From NCBI GenBank assembly GCA_013002205.1, contig JABDKN010000104.1:1-62997 (forward strand): DNA of 62,997 bases, read 5' to 3'. Shown one piece after another: positions 46,163 through 55,823 of this stretch. Position 1 is the first letter of the stretch; every line of letters begins with the position of its first letter. The translations under genes and the position numbers were made by a program. Below the pieces are notes generated by a model. It made no database searches, was not told the origin of the DNA, and worked only from the letters and a program-made list of their open reading frames with translations. The DNA is from Granulosicoccus sp. GTDB taxonomy: Bacteria > Pseudomonadota > Gammaproteobacteria > Granulosicoccales > Granulosicoccaceae.

Positions 46163-48103
46163 ATGAGTAGTGAGCTACATGCAGTTCCCGCTGATTTTGC
46201 CGCAAATGCATTGATCGACGAGGCACGTTACCGGGATATGTACGAGCAGTCCGTGAAAGATCCGGATGCATTCTGGGGTGAGCACGGCAAACGAGTGGAC
46301 TGGATGACCCCTTACACCAAGGTCAAGAACAGCACCTATGACTATCCCCATGTGTCCATCAAATGGTACGAGGATGGCGAGCTGAATGTCAGTGCCAACT
46401 GCATCGATCGTCATCTCGAGACTCGTGGAGACCAGGTTGCCATCATCTGGGAAGGCGATGATCCGTCTGTCGACAAGAAAATCACTTACAGGCAATTGCA
46501 TGAGCACGTCTGTCGACTCGCGAATGTGTACAAGTCCATGGGCATCGAGAAGGGTGATCGGGTAATACTGTACATGCCGATGATCCCGGAAGCCGCCTAT
46601 GCGATGCTCGCGTGCGCTCGTATCGGCGCGGTCCACTCCATCGTCTTCGGCGGATTCAGCGCCGATGCCCTGGCAGATCGTATAACCGGCTCAGCAGCCA
46701 AATTGCTGGTCACCGCCGACCAGGGCTTACGCGGTGGGCGAGGTGTTCCGCTCAAGGCCAATGCGGACAAGGCGCTGGCAAAAGTGGAACATGAAGTGAA
46801 AATGGTCGTGGTCCAGCATACCGGCGGCGATATCAGTATGCGTGAGGGACTTGACGTGTGGTATCACGAGCAGACCGAAGCTGTCTCCGCAGATTGCGAT
46901 CCGGTGGCGATGAACGCGGAAGATCCACTGTTCATCCTTTACACGTCCGGTTCAACGGGTATGCCCAAGGGCGTTGTTCATACAACGGGAGGCTACCTTG
47001 TCTACGCATCCATGACTCATGAATATGTGTTCGACTATCACGATGGGGACATCTACTGGTGCACTGCCGATGTCGGGTGGGTGACCGGGCACAGCTATAT
47101 TGTCTACGGTCCTCTGGCAAATGGTGCAACGACACTGATGTTCGAGGGTGTGCCCACTTACCCGAGCCCGGCCAGGTTCTGGGAAGTGTGCGAAAAGCAC
47201 AAGGTAAATATTTTTTATACCGCTCCGACTGCGATCCGTGCATTGATGGGTGCTGGAGAACAACATGTGAAGGGCAGCGATCTTTCATCCCTGCGTGTGC
47301 TGGGATCAGTTGGAGAACCGATCAATCCAGAAGCCTGGAAATGGTACGACGAGGTGGTTGGAGCGGGCCGCTGTCCCATCGTCGATACGTGGTGGCAGAC
47401 AGAGACTGGCGGTATCCTGATCACACCCTTACCCGGTGCCACGGCCACCAAGCCGGGCTCCGCCACCAAGCCTTTCTTCGGTGTGCAGCCAGTGATTCTG
47501 GATGCGGAAGGCAATGAACAAACCAGTGTGGAGGCCGAAGGTGTCCTGTGTATCCAGGACAGCTGGCCCGGTCAGATGAGAACCGTGTACGGGGATCATG
47601 AACGCTTCGTCTCGACATACTTCGAAACCTTCAAGGGGTACTACTTCACCGGCGATGGGTGTCGTCGCGACGCGGATGGTTATTACTGGATAACGGGGCG
47701 GGTTGATGATGTCATCAACGTATCAGGTCACCGCATGGGCACCGCCGAAGTCGAGTCCGCACTGGTGGCTCACGAAAAAGTTGCGGAAGCTGCGGTGGTG
47801 GGTTTTCCGCATGACGTCAAAGGGCAGGGCATCTATGCCTACGTGACACTCATGGAAGGTGAAGAGCCGTCGGAGGAGCTGCGCAAGGAACTGGTGCAAT
47901 GGGTCAGAAAAGAGATAGGTCCGATAGCGTCCCCGGACAAGATCCAGTGGGCACCGTCCCTGCCCAAAACTCGCTCAGGCAAGATCATGCGTCGGATACT
48001 GCGAAAAATTGCAGAAAATGATTACGGCTCTCTCGGTGACACATCCACGCTGGCCGATCCCGGAGTGGTAGACAAGTTGATAGAAAATCGTGCCAAAGCC
48101 TGA
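46163..48103 (+). CDS. acs: Acetyl-CoA synthetase
   Basis: Acs activates acetate to acetyl-CoA through acetyl-AMP. The 646 residues show the adenylate-forming motif [19 protein letters not shown], the WWQTETGG motif and the C-terminal SGKIMRRIL with K607, the residue acetylated in many bacteria to switch the enzyme off. GGAG nine bases before supports the ATG at 46163; 46148 lacks an RBS. Next come the DUF4212 and symporter genes, forming an acetate uptake and activation unit. Confidence 0.95.
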   Translation: MSSELHAVPADFAANALIDEARYRDMYEQSVKDPDAFWGEHGKRVDWMTPYTKVKNSTYDYPHVSIKWYEDGELNVSANCIDRHLETRGDQVAIIWEGDDPSVDKKITYRQLHEHVCRLANVYKSMGIEKGDRVILYMPMIPEAAYAMLACARIGAVHSIVFGGFSADALADRITGSAAKLLVTADQGLRGGRGVPLKANADKALAKVEHEVKMVVVQHTGGDISMREGLDVWYHEQTEAVSADCDPVAMNAEDPLFILYTSGSTGMPKGVVHTTGGYLVYASMTHEYVFDYHDGDIYWCTADVGWVTGHSYIVYGPLANGATTLMFEGVPTYPSPARFWEVCEKHKVNIFYTAPTAIRALMGAGEQHVKGSDLSSLRVLGSVGEPINPEAWKWYDEVVGAGRCPIVDTWWQTETGGILITPLPGATATKPGSATKPFFGVQPVILDAEGNEQTSVEAEGVLCIQDSWPGQMRTVYGDHERFVSTYFETFKGYYFTGDGCRRDADGYYWITGRVDDVINVSGHRMGTAEVESALVAHEKVAEAAVVGFPHDVKGQGIYAYVTLMEGEEPSEELRKELVQWVRKEIGPIASPDKIQWAPSLPKTRSGKIMRRILRKIAENDYGSLGDTSTLADPGVVDKLIENRAKA

Positions 48104-48242
48104 TTTGGCACCCACACCGTAGTCAAGCACTTCCGGCGTGCTGCCGCAATCCATCAGCGATCGGTTGATGGATTTCGGTTCTGACCGGAGAACCAGGACC
48201 CTACTTCCTTCCACCTGCAGTTGCTTAAGGAGATTCTCTGAC

Positions 48243-48503
48243 GTGTCTGAACATTCTTCCAATAACGAGTACTGGGCAGCCAATATTCGATTGGTGACCA
48301 TCTGCCTGATCATCTGGGCGCTGGTCTCTTTCGGATTTGGCATCATCCTTCGACCTCTACTGTCGGGTATCTCCGTCGGTGGGACTGATCTGGGCTTCTG
48401 GTTTGCACAACAGGGCTCCATCATCGTATTTCTGTTACTGATTTTTTTCTATGCGTGGCGCATGAATGCGCTGGATCGCAAGTTTGGCGTAGAAGAGGAA
48501 TAG
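48243..48503 (+). CDS. DUF4212 small subunit of a sodium/solute symporter
   Basis: An 86-residue protein with two membrane helices (about 12-40 and 50-72), from a GTG at 48243 with GGAG about 10 bases before. DUF4212 proteins are almost always encoded just before large sodium/solute symporters of the acetate-permease type. It ends 10 bases before the symporter ATG. Confidence 0.88.
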   Translation: MSEHSSNNEYWAANIRLVTICLIIWALVSFGFGIILRPLLSGISVGGTDLGFWFAQQGSIIVFLLLIFFYAWRMNALDRKFGVEEE

Positions 48504-48513
48504 GAGCTCAGAC

Positions 48514-50286
48514 ATGGAACAGTACACTCTGAATCTGTTGGTCGTTGGCGCAACTTTCCTGCTCTACATCGGTATTGCAATCTGGGCTCGTGCAGGATCA
48601 ACCTCCGAATTCTATGCCGCTGGTCGTGGCGTCAATCCAGTGGTCAACGGTATGGCCACGGCTGCTGACTGGATGTCGGCTGCATCATTTATCTCCATGG
48701 CGGGTTTGATCGCCTTTACCGGTTACGACAACTCATCGTTCCTGATGGGCTGGACCGGTGGCTATGTGCTGCTGGCCTTGTTGCTGGCGCCCTATCTGCG
48801 AAAATTCGGCAAGTTCACCGTGCCTGAATTCATCGGGGATCGGTTCTACAGTAAAACCGCCCGCATGGTGGCCGTTGCCTGTCTGATCATTGCATCGATC
48901 ACCTACGTAATTGGTCAGATGACCGGTGTCGGGGTTGCATTCTCACGGTTTCTGGAAGTTGAAAATGACACTGGCCTGTTCATCGGTGCCGCGATAGTAT
49001 TCTTCTATGCGGTTCTGGGTGGTATGAAAGGGGTCACCTACACCCAGGTTGCGCAGTATTGCGTTCTGATCCTGGCCTACACCGTACCGGCAATCTTCAT
49101 CTCACTCCAGCTGACAGGTGTTGCCCTGCCGCCGCTTGGTCTGTTCGCAGATCATGCAGCGTCCGGTATGCCGCTGCTGACGAAACTGGATCAGGTGGTC
49201 ACTGACCTGGGTTTCAACGCCTATACCGAACACCATACGAACACGCTCAACATGGTGCTGTTTACATTGTCACTGATGATCGGCACAGCCGGTTTGCCGC
49301 ACGTCATCATTCGATTTTTCACGGTGCCCAAAGTGTCCGATGCACGCTGGTCGGCCGGCTGGGCTCTGGTGTTCATCGCCCTGCTGTATCTGACTGCACC
49401 GGCAGTCGGCGCCATGGCGCGACTGAACCTCATGGATACTATTTATCCGGGCGGTGCACAGGCCGAACCCCTGAACTACGAGGAGCGTCCGGACTGGATG
49501 AAGAACTGGGAGATCACCGGATTGCTGAAGTTCGAGGACAAGAACGGCGATGGGCGAATCCAGTTTTATAACGACAAGTCCGAGAGCTTTGCTGCAACTG
49601 CCGAGGCCGCCGGCTGGAAGGGTTCAGAATTGACGGTAAACCAGGATATCCTGGTGCTGGCTAATCCTGAAATTGCAGCGCTGCCCTCCTGGGTCATTGC
49701 CCTGGTCGCAGCCGGTGGACTGGCCGCCGCCTTGTCCACAGCGGCTGGCCTGCTCTTGGCCATTTCCTCCGCAGTGAGTCATGACGTGGTGAAAGGTACG
49801 CTTGCGCCGCAGATATCGGAGAAGGGTGAGCTGCTGACGGCGCGTATTTCCATGGCGGTTGCTATTGGCGTGGCCACCTGGCTGGGGCTCAATCCACCGG
49901 GATTTGCGGCACAGACGGTGGCTCTTGCATTCGGACTGGCTGCAGCCACGATCTTCCCGGCGCTGATGATGGGTATCTTCTCTACCCGCGTCAATGACAA
50001 GGGAGCCGTAGCCGGCATGCTGACCGGCCTGGTCTTCACCATTGTCTATATATTCGTGTACAAAGGCTGGTTCTTCGTGCCCGGTACCAACCAGCTTCCG
50101 GACACACCGGACAACTGGATATTCGGCATCTCACCATTGTCCATCGGTGCTGTTGGCGCCATGATCAACTTCGCGGTGGCAAACATGGTGTCGCGGGCCA
50201 CCGATGAGCCTCCACAAGAGATTCGGGAATTGGTTGAAAGCATTCGCATACCTCGCGGATCGAAGGCGGCAACCGCCGACCATTGA
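48514..50286 (+). CDS. Na+/solute symporter, ActP/VC_2705-like
   Basis: A 590-residue SSS-family transporter with about 13 membrane helices. The Na+-site helices contain ATAADWMSAASFISMAGLI and AALSTAAGLLLAISSAVSHD. Family members import acetate or other short acids with Na+. A periplasmic or cytoplasmic loop between helices carries DKNGDGRIQF (from D342), an EF-hand-like Ca-binding loop also found in other members of this subfamily. The GGAGCTCAGACATG context gives a clear RBS. Followed by a strong terminator. Confidence 0.92.
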   Translation: MEQYTLNLLVVGATFLLYIGIAIWARAGSTSEFYAAGRGVNPVVNGMATAADWMSAASFISMAGLIAFTGYDNSSFLMGWTGGYVLLALLLAPYLRKFGKFTVPEFIGDRFYSKTARMVAVACLIIASITYVIGQMTGVGVAFSRFLEVENDTGLFIGAAIVFFYAVLGGMKGVTYTQVAQYCVLILAYTVPAIFISLQLTGVALPPLGLFADHAASGMPLLTKLDQVVTDLGFNAYTEHHTNTLNMVLFTLSLMIGTAGLPHVIIRFFTVPKVSDARWSAGWALVFIALLYLTAPAVGAMARLNLMDTIYPGGAQAEPLNYEERPDWMKNWEITGLLKFEDKNGDGRIQFYNDKSESFAATAEAAGWKGSELTVNQDILVLANPEIAALPSWVIALVAAGGLAAALSTAAGLLLAISSAVSHDVVKGTLAPQISEKGELLTARISMAVAIGVATWLGLNPPGFAAQTVALAFGLAAATIFPALMMGIFSTRVNDKGAVAGMLTGLVFTIVYIFVYKGWFFVPGTNQLPDTPDNWIFGISPLSIGAVGAMINFAVANMVSRATDEPPQEIRELVESIRIPRGSKAATADH

Positions 50287-50311
50287 TTCAGGGTCAGCGA
50301 AGATGAACTGG

Positions 50312-50338
50312 AAGGCCCGCCCACCGGCGGGCCTTTTT
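50312..50338 (+). terminator. Rho-independent terminator after the acs-symporter operon
   Basis: A perfect 10-bp stem AAGGCCCGCC/GGCGGGCCTT (50312-50321 with 50326-50335), loop CACC, followed by a T-run to 50338. It ends the acs-DUF4212-symporter transcript. Confidence 0.92.
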
Positions 50339-50727
50339 CGTTTCCCGCACGTGATGAACTTACGGGTTTCTGCAGCTTGCCACCCGTTTGCGCAGCAGCC
50401 TGTCAATCAGCAGGCTTTTCACAATCATAGAACTCGGGTCCTGATGGTTTTGAGCGGACACGGTCATTTTCTGCCCGCTCCGCCGGTACCATGATGTTCA
50501 AGGACCTGCCTGCCGGTTATACCGATAGGCTCGTCGGAAACCGCTGTGTCGTGCACTTGTTCCAGTGTCGCTTCATCCAACGGCGCGCCAGTCCTGGACA
50601 GGTGCAATCTGGCTGTTTTTCCAGCGCTACCACGGTGAGTGTGATGCTGGCGATCATCAGCTCATGACGTGTCAACAGCTCGTTGCGATTGGTGACAGAA
50701 AGTTTCGCAATCTCAGGGACAGTGCCG
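50339..50727. other. Region between the symporter terminator and the CBS gene
   Basis: About 390 bases with only short open frames that have no recognisable features or RBS. Likely leader or promoter sequence of the CBS-nucleotidyltransferase gene. Confidence 0.5.
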
Positions 50728-50779
50728 GTAAAGTCACGTCGAACACCTCAATGCTTTGAATAGTGTCCCGTGACTTTAC
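50728..50779. promoter_or_regulatory. 11-bp inverted repeat upstream of the CBS-nucleotidyltransferase gene
   Basis: GTAAAGTCACG (50728-50738) and its exact complement (50769-50779) are separated by 30 bases and end 31 bases before the ATG at 50811. It may be an operator or a leader hairpin that could block the 50763 start of the longer frame. Confidence 0.55.
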
Positions 50780-50810
50780 TAGTTGCCTCTGTCAGTGGAA
50801 ACTGCAGCCC

Positions 50811-52352
50811 ATGATCCAGCAACCTTCAATTCAACCACCCCGGTCAGCCCAGGCCGCGGTCAAGGGGTACTCGGATGCTGGCAAGTCCATCGGGGCTCCA
50901 ACATCGGTCTCCCGGGTCAACGCGGGTTCTGAGCGTCTTACCAGCGTATCGGTGGGTGAATTGATGACCACCGAACCCTATACGATCGAGCCGACGGCAT
51001 CGGTTCAGCTGGCAGCGAGCTACATGTACGAACACCACATATCCTGCCTGCCCGTGGTCGACGGGCAGCAACTGCTGGGGCTGGTCACCGAGGCCGATTT
51101 CGTCGGCCGGATCGTGGCTCTGGGTCGCAGGGCAGATGAGCCAGTGAGTGAGGCAATGACGGAGAATCCGATATTCGTCAGTCCCGAGCACTCGGTACTG
51201 GATGTCCTGACCCTGATGACTGAACACCGGATCGCCCATATGCCGGTATGCGTGGAGGGGCAACTGGTGGGTATCGTTACACAGACGGATATCATACGTC
51301 ACCAGATTGCCAGTTCGGTGTTCATCGTGGGCGACATTGCGCGCATGAAATCGAGCAAAAAAATTGCTGAAGTCGTCCGCCAGTTGCCGCGACTTCTGTG
51401 TTCGCTGGTGGATTCAGGAAGCAGCGTCTACGAGACGGGCAGGGTAGTGAGTTCAATCACCGACGCTGTCACCCGTCGGCTGCTGGAACTGGCCGAAGCC
51501 GAACTCGGCGCTGCACCGGTCCCGTATCTCTGGCTGGCCTGTGGGTCACAGGGCCGGCAGGAACAGACAGGTGCAACGGATCAGGACAATTGCCTGATAC
51601 TGGATGACAGATTCAACGCCGATGCACATGGTGATTATTTCGCACAGTTGGCCAACTTCGTCTGTGACGGTCTCCATGAGTCGGGTTATGTGTACTGCCC
51701 AGGTGACATGATGGCCAGTAATCCGCACTGGCGACAGCCCGCAGCTGTCTGGCATGAGTACTTTGAAGACTGGATCAGGAAACCGGGACCTACTGCCCAG
51801 ATGCTTGCCAGCGTCATGTTCGATCTCAGACCGATCCAGGGAGAGATGTCCCTGTACGAACCCATCCGCGACGCCGTGCTGACGAGCGCCCGTTCCAACA
51901 GTATTTTCGTTGCCCACATGACGACCAACTGCCTGGCACACCGACCACCTCTGGGCTGGTTCGGTCGTCTGAAGACTGAGGCAGAGGGGATGCACAGGGG
52001 CATGATCGATATGAAGAAAGGAGGCGTCGTACCGATCATCGACCTGGCACGACTCTATGCATTATCAGCCGGGATCCCGCTCGTCAATACCATCGAAAGA
52101 CTGGCATCGGGTGCGCAATCGCCCGTGTTGAGCCAGTTGGGTGCAGAGAACCTGCTCGATGCCTACGAGATCATGTCGATGATAAGACTCAGGCATCAGG
52201 TCAGGCAGATAAAACGGTCGGAGATTCCGGACAATTTCGTTGATCCCGCCCAGCTCATCTCGTCAGAACGTGAGCGGCTGAAGCGAGCCATGAAGACAGT
52301 GAAAGACATCCAGTCCGTGCTGGGCAACAGAGTCGCTGTAGTCGGGCGTTGA
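50811..52352 (+). CDS. CBS-domain protein with DUF294 nucleotidyltransferase (GlnD-like) domain
   Basis: The 513 residues contain a CBS pair (about 45-165, with VGELMTTEPYTIEPTASV, then a second copy), followed by the DUF294 nucleotidyltransferase-like domain with GSQGRQEQTGATDQDNCLIL from G245, and a helical C-terminal DUF294_C region. CBS pairs bind adenosine nucleotides. Genes like this often lie beside actP/acs units and are thought to regulate acetate use. The frame opens at a GTG at 50763; ATG at 50811 fits the family better. Confidence 0.87.
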   Translation: MIQQPSIQPPRSAQAAVKGYSDAGKSIGAPTSVSRVNAGSERLTSVSVGELMTTEPYTIEPTASVQLAASYMYEHHISCLPVVDGQQLLGLVTEADFVGRIVALGRRADEPVSEAMTENPIFVSPEHSVLDVLTLMTEHRIAHMPVCVEGQLVGIVTQTDIIRHQIASSVFIVGDIARMKSSKKIAEVVRQLPRLLCSLVDSGSSVYETGRVVSSITDAVTRRLLELAEAELGAAPVPYLWLACGSQGRQEQTGATDQDNCLILDDRFNADAHGDYFAQLANFVCDGLHESGYVYCPGDMMASNPHWRQPAAVWHEYFEDWIRKPGPTAQMLASVMFDLRPIQGEMSLYEPIRDAVLTSARSNSIFVAHMTTNCLAHRPPLGWFGRLKTEAEGMHRGMIDMKKGGVVPIIDLARLYALSAGIPLVNTIERLASGAQSPVLSQLGAENLLDAYEIMSMIRLRHQVRQIKRSEIPDNFVDPAQLISSERERLKRAMKTVKDIQSVLGNRVAVVGR

Positions 52353-52373
52353 ATTGGAGAATTACCACCACTT

Positions 52374-52895
52374 ATGATTGTTCATATGATTACCGCCTTC
52401 GCGGTGTCTGCCGTGATCATGCTGATGACCTGGGCTGTTTTTCGGACCATCAAGCGACCCATGCCCCGCTATCTACTGCCCATGATAGTGGGCGGTACTG
52501 TCATAGCCTACGGCATCTACAGCGAATACAGCTGGGAGTCCAGAACACTGTCGCAGATGCCCGAGTCGGTCGAGCTTGTCCACCGCCTGTCCGGAAAATC
52601 CATGTTCTCCCCATGGTCCTACCTGGTTCCGCGAACTGACCGATTGTCCGTCGTCGATACCCGGGAGATTCGCAGGCATCCGGATCATGCCGAATTCGTC
52701 ATTCTGGACCTGTTACTGATGCAGCGCTTCAGCCCGGTTATCCGGGTGCGCCAGATAGTCGATTGCGCAGGGAGGCGCAGAGCTGACCTGACGAGCGATC
52801 CGGATTTCGATGACCAGGGAATTCCCGTCGGACTTCAATGGGAGTCGTTGAGTGAAGATCATCCGCTACTACCCGCTGCCTGCGGGTCCGGGTAA
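52374..52895 (+). CDS. Membrane protein of unknown function
   Basis: A 173-residue protein that I do not recognise. Two membrane helices form the first 50 residues; the rest is a soluble domain with no familiar motif (LDLLLMQRFSPVIRVRQIVDCAGRRRADLTSDP, in part). In related genomes this position is sometimes taken by an exonuclease gene after the CBS gene, but no such motif is present here. It begins 22 bases after the CBS gene and ends near the convergent acidic protein gene. Confidence 0.6.
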   Translation: MIVHMITAFAVSAVIMLMTWAVFRTIKRPMPRYLLPMIVGGTVIAYGIYSEYSWESRTLSQMPESVELVHRLSGKSMFSPWSYLVPRTDRLSVVDTREIRRHPDHAEFVILDLLLMQRFSPVIRVRQIVDCAGRRRADLTSDPDFDDQGIPVGLQWESLSEDHPLLPAACGSG

Positions 52896-52915
52896 CAGCG
52901 ACAGCCGAGCCGGGC

Positions 52916-53290
52916 CTATTTCACCAATGCCTTGCACCTGTCGAGATCCAGAGCTACCGGGCTCTTCTCAGAATCCCCGTCCTCGCCATCGCCATCGTCA
53001 TCAGCATCGTCATCAGCATCAGCATCGTCAAGCTCGCCGCTGCCCGACTCCGCGTTGGCAATCAGTGCCTGGCAATCTTCAATATTGTACGAGGCCTCTC
53101 CGAGTGCGTCGGTCTCTTCTGTTTCCGGCATGTCTTTTACCTCTTCGACCACCTCTTCAACCTGCTCTTCAGGAACAGATTCGGTGTCATCCGACTGTTG
53201 TGCATATGTAGCACCACTCATGATGCAGAGTGTCATCACCGGCGCGATGAGTTGTGATGACAGTGCGCTGAACCTTGTCTTGAAAAACAT
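52916..53290 (-). CDS. Small acidic secreted protein
   Basis: A 124-residue protein with a signal peptide (cleaved after about ATYA, residue 30). The mature chain is very acidic, with EEQVEEVVEEVKDMPETEE and a Asp-rich tract DDADADDDADDDGDGEDGD, and two Cys (in EDCQALIANAES and LDRCKALVK). The DNA encoding the Asp tract is a simple repeat of CATCGTCATCAG-like units. The opposite-strand Ser-rich frame is an artefact. Function unknown; Ca or other cation binding is possible. Confidence 0.68.
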   Translation of the reverse strand: MFFKTRFSALSSQLIAPVMTLCIMSGATYAQQSDDTESVPEEQVEEVVEEVKDMPETEETDALGEASYNIEDCQALIANAESGSGELDDADADDDADDDGDGEDGDSEKSPVALDLDRCKALVK

Positions 53291-53633
53291 CGATATTCTC
53301 CGGTTTTGTGGCTGTTGATTCTCCGTCCCTGGAACTCACTTATCCCGCTGGGAAGTATCCACTGTTGCCAGCAGAGACGGTATATTTTGTAGTACTTACC
53401 GGTAGCAAACTGGATGCGCCAATATGAGTCGAGTACACAGCTGAGTGCGCCGCTGCTACACGAAGCGCAAGCGATTTCAGGCTGGCCGTTATAGCTTCAA
53501 TGAGAATTCCCAGAGGCAGTTGATAGCTTTCCGTTCGTTAACAGTGCAAAAACTTCACTGATGCTCACAAGAATAAATGGTGCTCAATAATCAGGGCGTG
53601 TTCAATACGAATACGACTAACTGGAGAGACATC
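53291..53633. other. Intergenic region before csbD
   Basis: About 340 bases with no gene that I can support. It must contain promoters for the acidic protein (minus) and CsbD (plus), but no clear -10/-35 pairs were found. Confidence 0.5.
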
Positions 53634-53843
53634 ATGAATTGGGATCAAGTAGAAGGTAACTGGAAGCAGTTCAAGGGAAAGGTGCAGTCTCAGTGGGGTA
53701 AGCTGACAAACGATGACCTGGATCAAATCGATGGTCACCGAGAAGAGCTTGAAGGAAAGATACAGGAGCGCTACGGGAAAACCAAGGATGAAGCCCGACA
53801 GGAAGTAGACGAGATGTTGCGCGACGACACTGAGCGGGTCTGA
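53634..53843 (+). CDS. CsbD family stress protein
   Basis: A 69-residue hydrophilic helical protein starting MNWDQVEGNWKQFKGKVQ, the standard CsbD form, with the second repeat element ELEGKIQERYGKTKDEA. CsbD proteins are general stress proteins of unknown mechanism (sigma-B controlled in Bacillus). TGGAGAG upstream of the ATG at 53634 is a good RBS. Confidence 0.93.
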   Translation: MNWDQVEGNWKQFKGKVQSQWGKLTNDDLDQIDGHREELEGKIQERYGKTKDEARQEVDEMLRDDTERV

Positions 53844-53847
53844 CAAC

Positions 53848-53883
53848 CCTGGCACGGCGGACATATGATTCCGCCGTGCCAGG
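53848..53883. terminator. Stem-loop after csbD
   Basis: A perfect 13-bp stem (53848-53860 with 53871-53883) with a 10-base loop starts 5 bases after the csbD stop. No T-run follows, so it could be a terminator or an RNA-stabilising hairpin. Confidence 0.7.
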
Positions 53884-53922
53884 ATAGTTCAGGTCGATTG
53901 TACCGATCCTGTTACATAGCAG

Positions 53923-53953
53923 CGGGGATACAGTGCATCGCATTGTATCCCCG
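53923..53953. terminator. Second stem-loop downstream of csbD
   Basis: CGGGGATACA (53923-53932) pairs perfectly with 53944-53953, and the stem continues by one G-U pair and three further pairs around a 3-base loop. Only a short T-rich tail follows. Confidence 0.65.
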
Positions 53954-53975
53954 TTCCTTGTAGCGGGTTCACCTT

Positions 53976-54007
53976 TAATCGACGAGGCAACTAATCAACG
54001 AGGCAAC
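53976..54007. repeat. 16-bp tandem duplication
   Basis: TAATCGACGAGGCAAC is followed directly by a copy with one change (TAATCAACGAGGCAAC). No gene overlaps it. Confidence 0.85.
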
Positions 54008-54201
54008 TGGCCATCGAGCATGCCTGCAGTAATGGTGTAAGAGCGTGCCTGCAATAACAGGGTTCATCTTTCGTGAATAAACAACTGCACGGTGACAAAC
54101 GTATGATTACGGGTGTTTGAACCCCGGATTTTCGTAAGCATCAAGTAAGTAGTAGAACGGCTTGATACCATGAACCCCGAGTCGGCATGCACGAACTGAC
54201 A

Positions 54202-54232
54202 GGCTCGTCGACCAACAGGTGGTCGACGAGCC
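54202..54232. terminator. Strong stem-loop downstream of the DUF1328 gene
   Basis: A perfect 13-bp stem (54202-54214 with 54220-54232) with a 5-base loop. It lies 65 bases beyond the DUF1328 stop (minus strand), and no T-run follows. The remaining bases between 53884 and 54296 hold no gene I can support. Confidence 0.7.
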
Positions 54233-54296
54233 CGGTTGCTCCAATGAATACGCAGCTACCTGCAGACCTGGTGAAACCATGTTCTATACCCAGCTT

Positions 54297-54461
54297 CTAG
54301 ACCTTGGGTGCCCGCCCTCGGAAGAAGGAGACTACCGCCAGAATCAGAAAGATGACAAACAGGATCTGAGCAATACTCGATGCGCCACCGGCAATACCAC
54401 CGAATCCGAGAACTGCCGCAATGATCGCAATGACAAAAAAAGCAATGGCCCAACTAAGCAT
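54297..54461 (-). CDS. DUF1328 small membrane protein (YtjA-like)
   Basis: A 54-residue protein starting [22 protein letters not shown] with two membrane helices, the family signature [18 protein letters not shown] and a short basic tail. ATG at 54461 is preceded by GGGGAGA. Function unknown; E. coli YtjA is the relative. The frame extends to 54554 but lacks family character. Confidence 0.9.
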   Translation of the reverse strand: MLSWAIAFFVIAIIAAVLGFGGIAGGASSIAQILFVIFLILAVVSFFRGRAPKV

Positions 54462-54625
54462 GATTTTTCTCCCCGTTGTTTGCAGCGTTTGCAGAGATCC
54501 CCGCTTGCTGCCGAGTTGATAATTTACTGCCGACACGGGTGAATCTAAGACCATTGTAAAAGATGCCTGACACCATTTTTGCCAGTGTCGGTATCGACTG
54601 CACGTTTGATTCTATGTGAACGCCA

Positions 54626-55579
54626 CTACCAGATTTCCCTCGGGATGATCGCTCCCTTGTGCGCGATGACACGAACGGAACACTGGTGACCGGCAAGTAC
54701 CGATTCCATCTCGCTAGCACCGGAGAGTAACGCATGCAGATAGCCTGCATTGAAGCTGTCACCAGCGGCCGTCGTGTCGACAACCTCCACGGCGGGTAAG
54801 GTCGATATGTCCAGCGCGGCAGGTGAATCGATTCCCTGTCCGGAGAGTAACAAGGGACCCTTGGAGCCTCGTTTCAATGCACCTCGCGTGATGCCGTAGC
54901 TGTACAGGCGTGAAACTACAGACGCCTCGTCAGGGTCTCCATACAGATGCTGTTCATCGTCCACCGAAGGCAGGGCGATATCACAGGCCTGCCAGGCGCG
55001 GGCAACCGTCTGCCGGGCCTCTTCGACAGACTCCCATAATACTGGCCGGTAATTTGAATCGAACACCACAGAAGTAAGTTGTTCCCGCCGAAGCCGGTTC
55101 AGTTCATCTATCAGCTGTTGACGTACTTCGTGCGGCAGAATGGCCAGGGTGATCGCTGAAAGACACAGTACGTCATAGCCCGCCAAGCAACTGAAATCGG
55201 TCTCGTTCTCCTTCTGGAACAGGGTGCGTGCGGCCGACTGATTGCGCCAGTAACTGAATGTCCGTTCGCCGCTGTCATCGGTTTCTATCGCATACAGGCC
55301 GATGAGTCGATCATCGGACTGGCTAAGGTCACGGGTTGAGATGCGTTCGGATTCGATGAACTTGTGCATACGCCGGGACAGTGGATCTCTGCCCAGTACA
55401 CTGACGAATGCAACCTCTGCAGAAGTACCGAACAGTCGTTTCAGGTAAATGGCTGTATTCAGCGTGTCACCTGCAAACCCAAGTTCTACCGGATCCTCCG
55501 TCCGTTGGCCTATTCGTAATTCGGCCATGGCTTCACCGATACAGGCTATGCGTCTCGTCGTGCCGGTCGGACTGTTCAT
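54626..55579 (-). CDS. kdgK: PfkB-family sugar kinase, KDG kinase-like
   Basis: A ribokinase-fold kinase of 317 residues. It has IACIGEAMAELRIG at the N-terminus and the catalytic motif DTTAAGDSFNAGYL with base Asp274. The N-terminal pattern resembles 2-keto-3-deoxygluconate kinases, which phosphorylate KDG from alginate, pectin or ulvan breakdown; other sugars are possible. ATG at 55579 is used; the frame continues to 55606. Divergent from putA. Confidence 0.78.
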   Translation of the reverse strand: MNSPTGTTRRIACIGEAMAELRIGQRTEDPVELGFAGDTLNTAIYLKRLFGTSAEVAFVSVLGRDPLSRRMHKFIESERISTRDLSQSDDRLIGLYAIETDDSGERTFSYWRNQSAARTLFQKENETDFSCLAGYDVLCLSAITLAILPHEVRQQLIDELNRLRREQLTSVVFDSNYRPVLWESVEEARQTVARAWQACDIALPSVDDEQHLYGDPDEASVVSRLYSYGITRGALKRGSKGPLLLSGQGIDSPAALDISTLPAVEVVDTTAAGDSFNAGYLHALLSGASEMESVLAGHQCSVRVIAHKGAIIPREIW

Positions 55580-55823
55580 GATTCTGTTCCCGATGTACCA
55601 TCCCACACGGGAGTCTACATCAGACGAGTATGATCAATCTGGTACCGTTGCGGCCGTTTCGTGGCTCCTTTATCGCAGGGTCGGATCATGGCGTATAGTG
55701 TCCATTGGCAGGATGCACTGATCCCTGATCGCGAACTGCGGGTGAACCACCCAAGGGTGTGAGCAGGGGAGTCGTACGGCTCTTGTAAGGCACCGGCATA
55801 CGAACAGTAAATTGAGGTCATCC

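Noticed and set aside
52932-53318. A Ser-rich 128-residue frame opposite the acidic protein
   Set aside because: Its Ser tracts come from reading the Asp-coding repeat on the other strand; the minus-strand frame has a good signal peptide.
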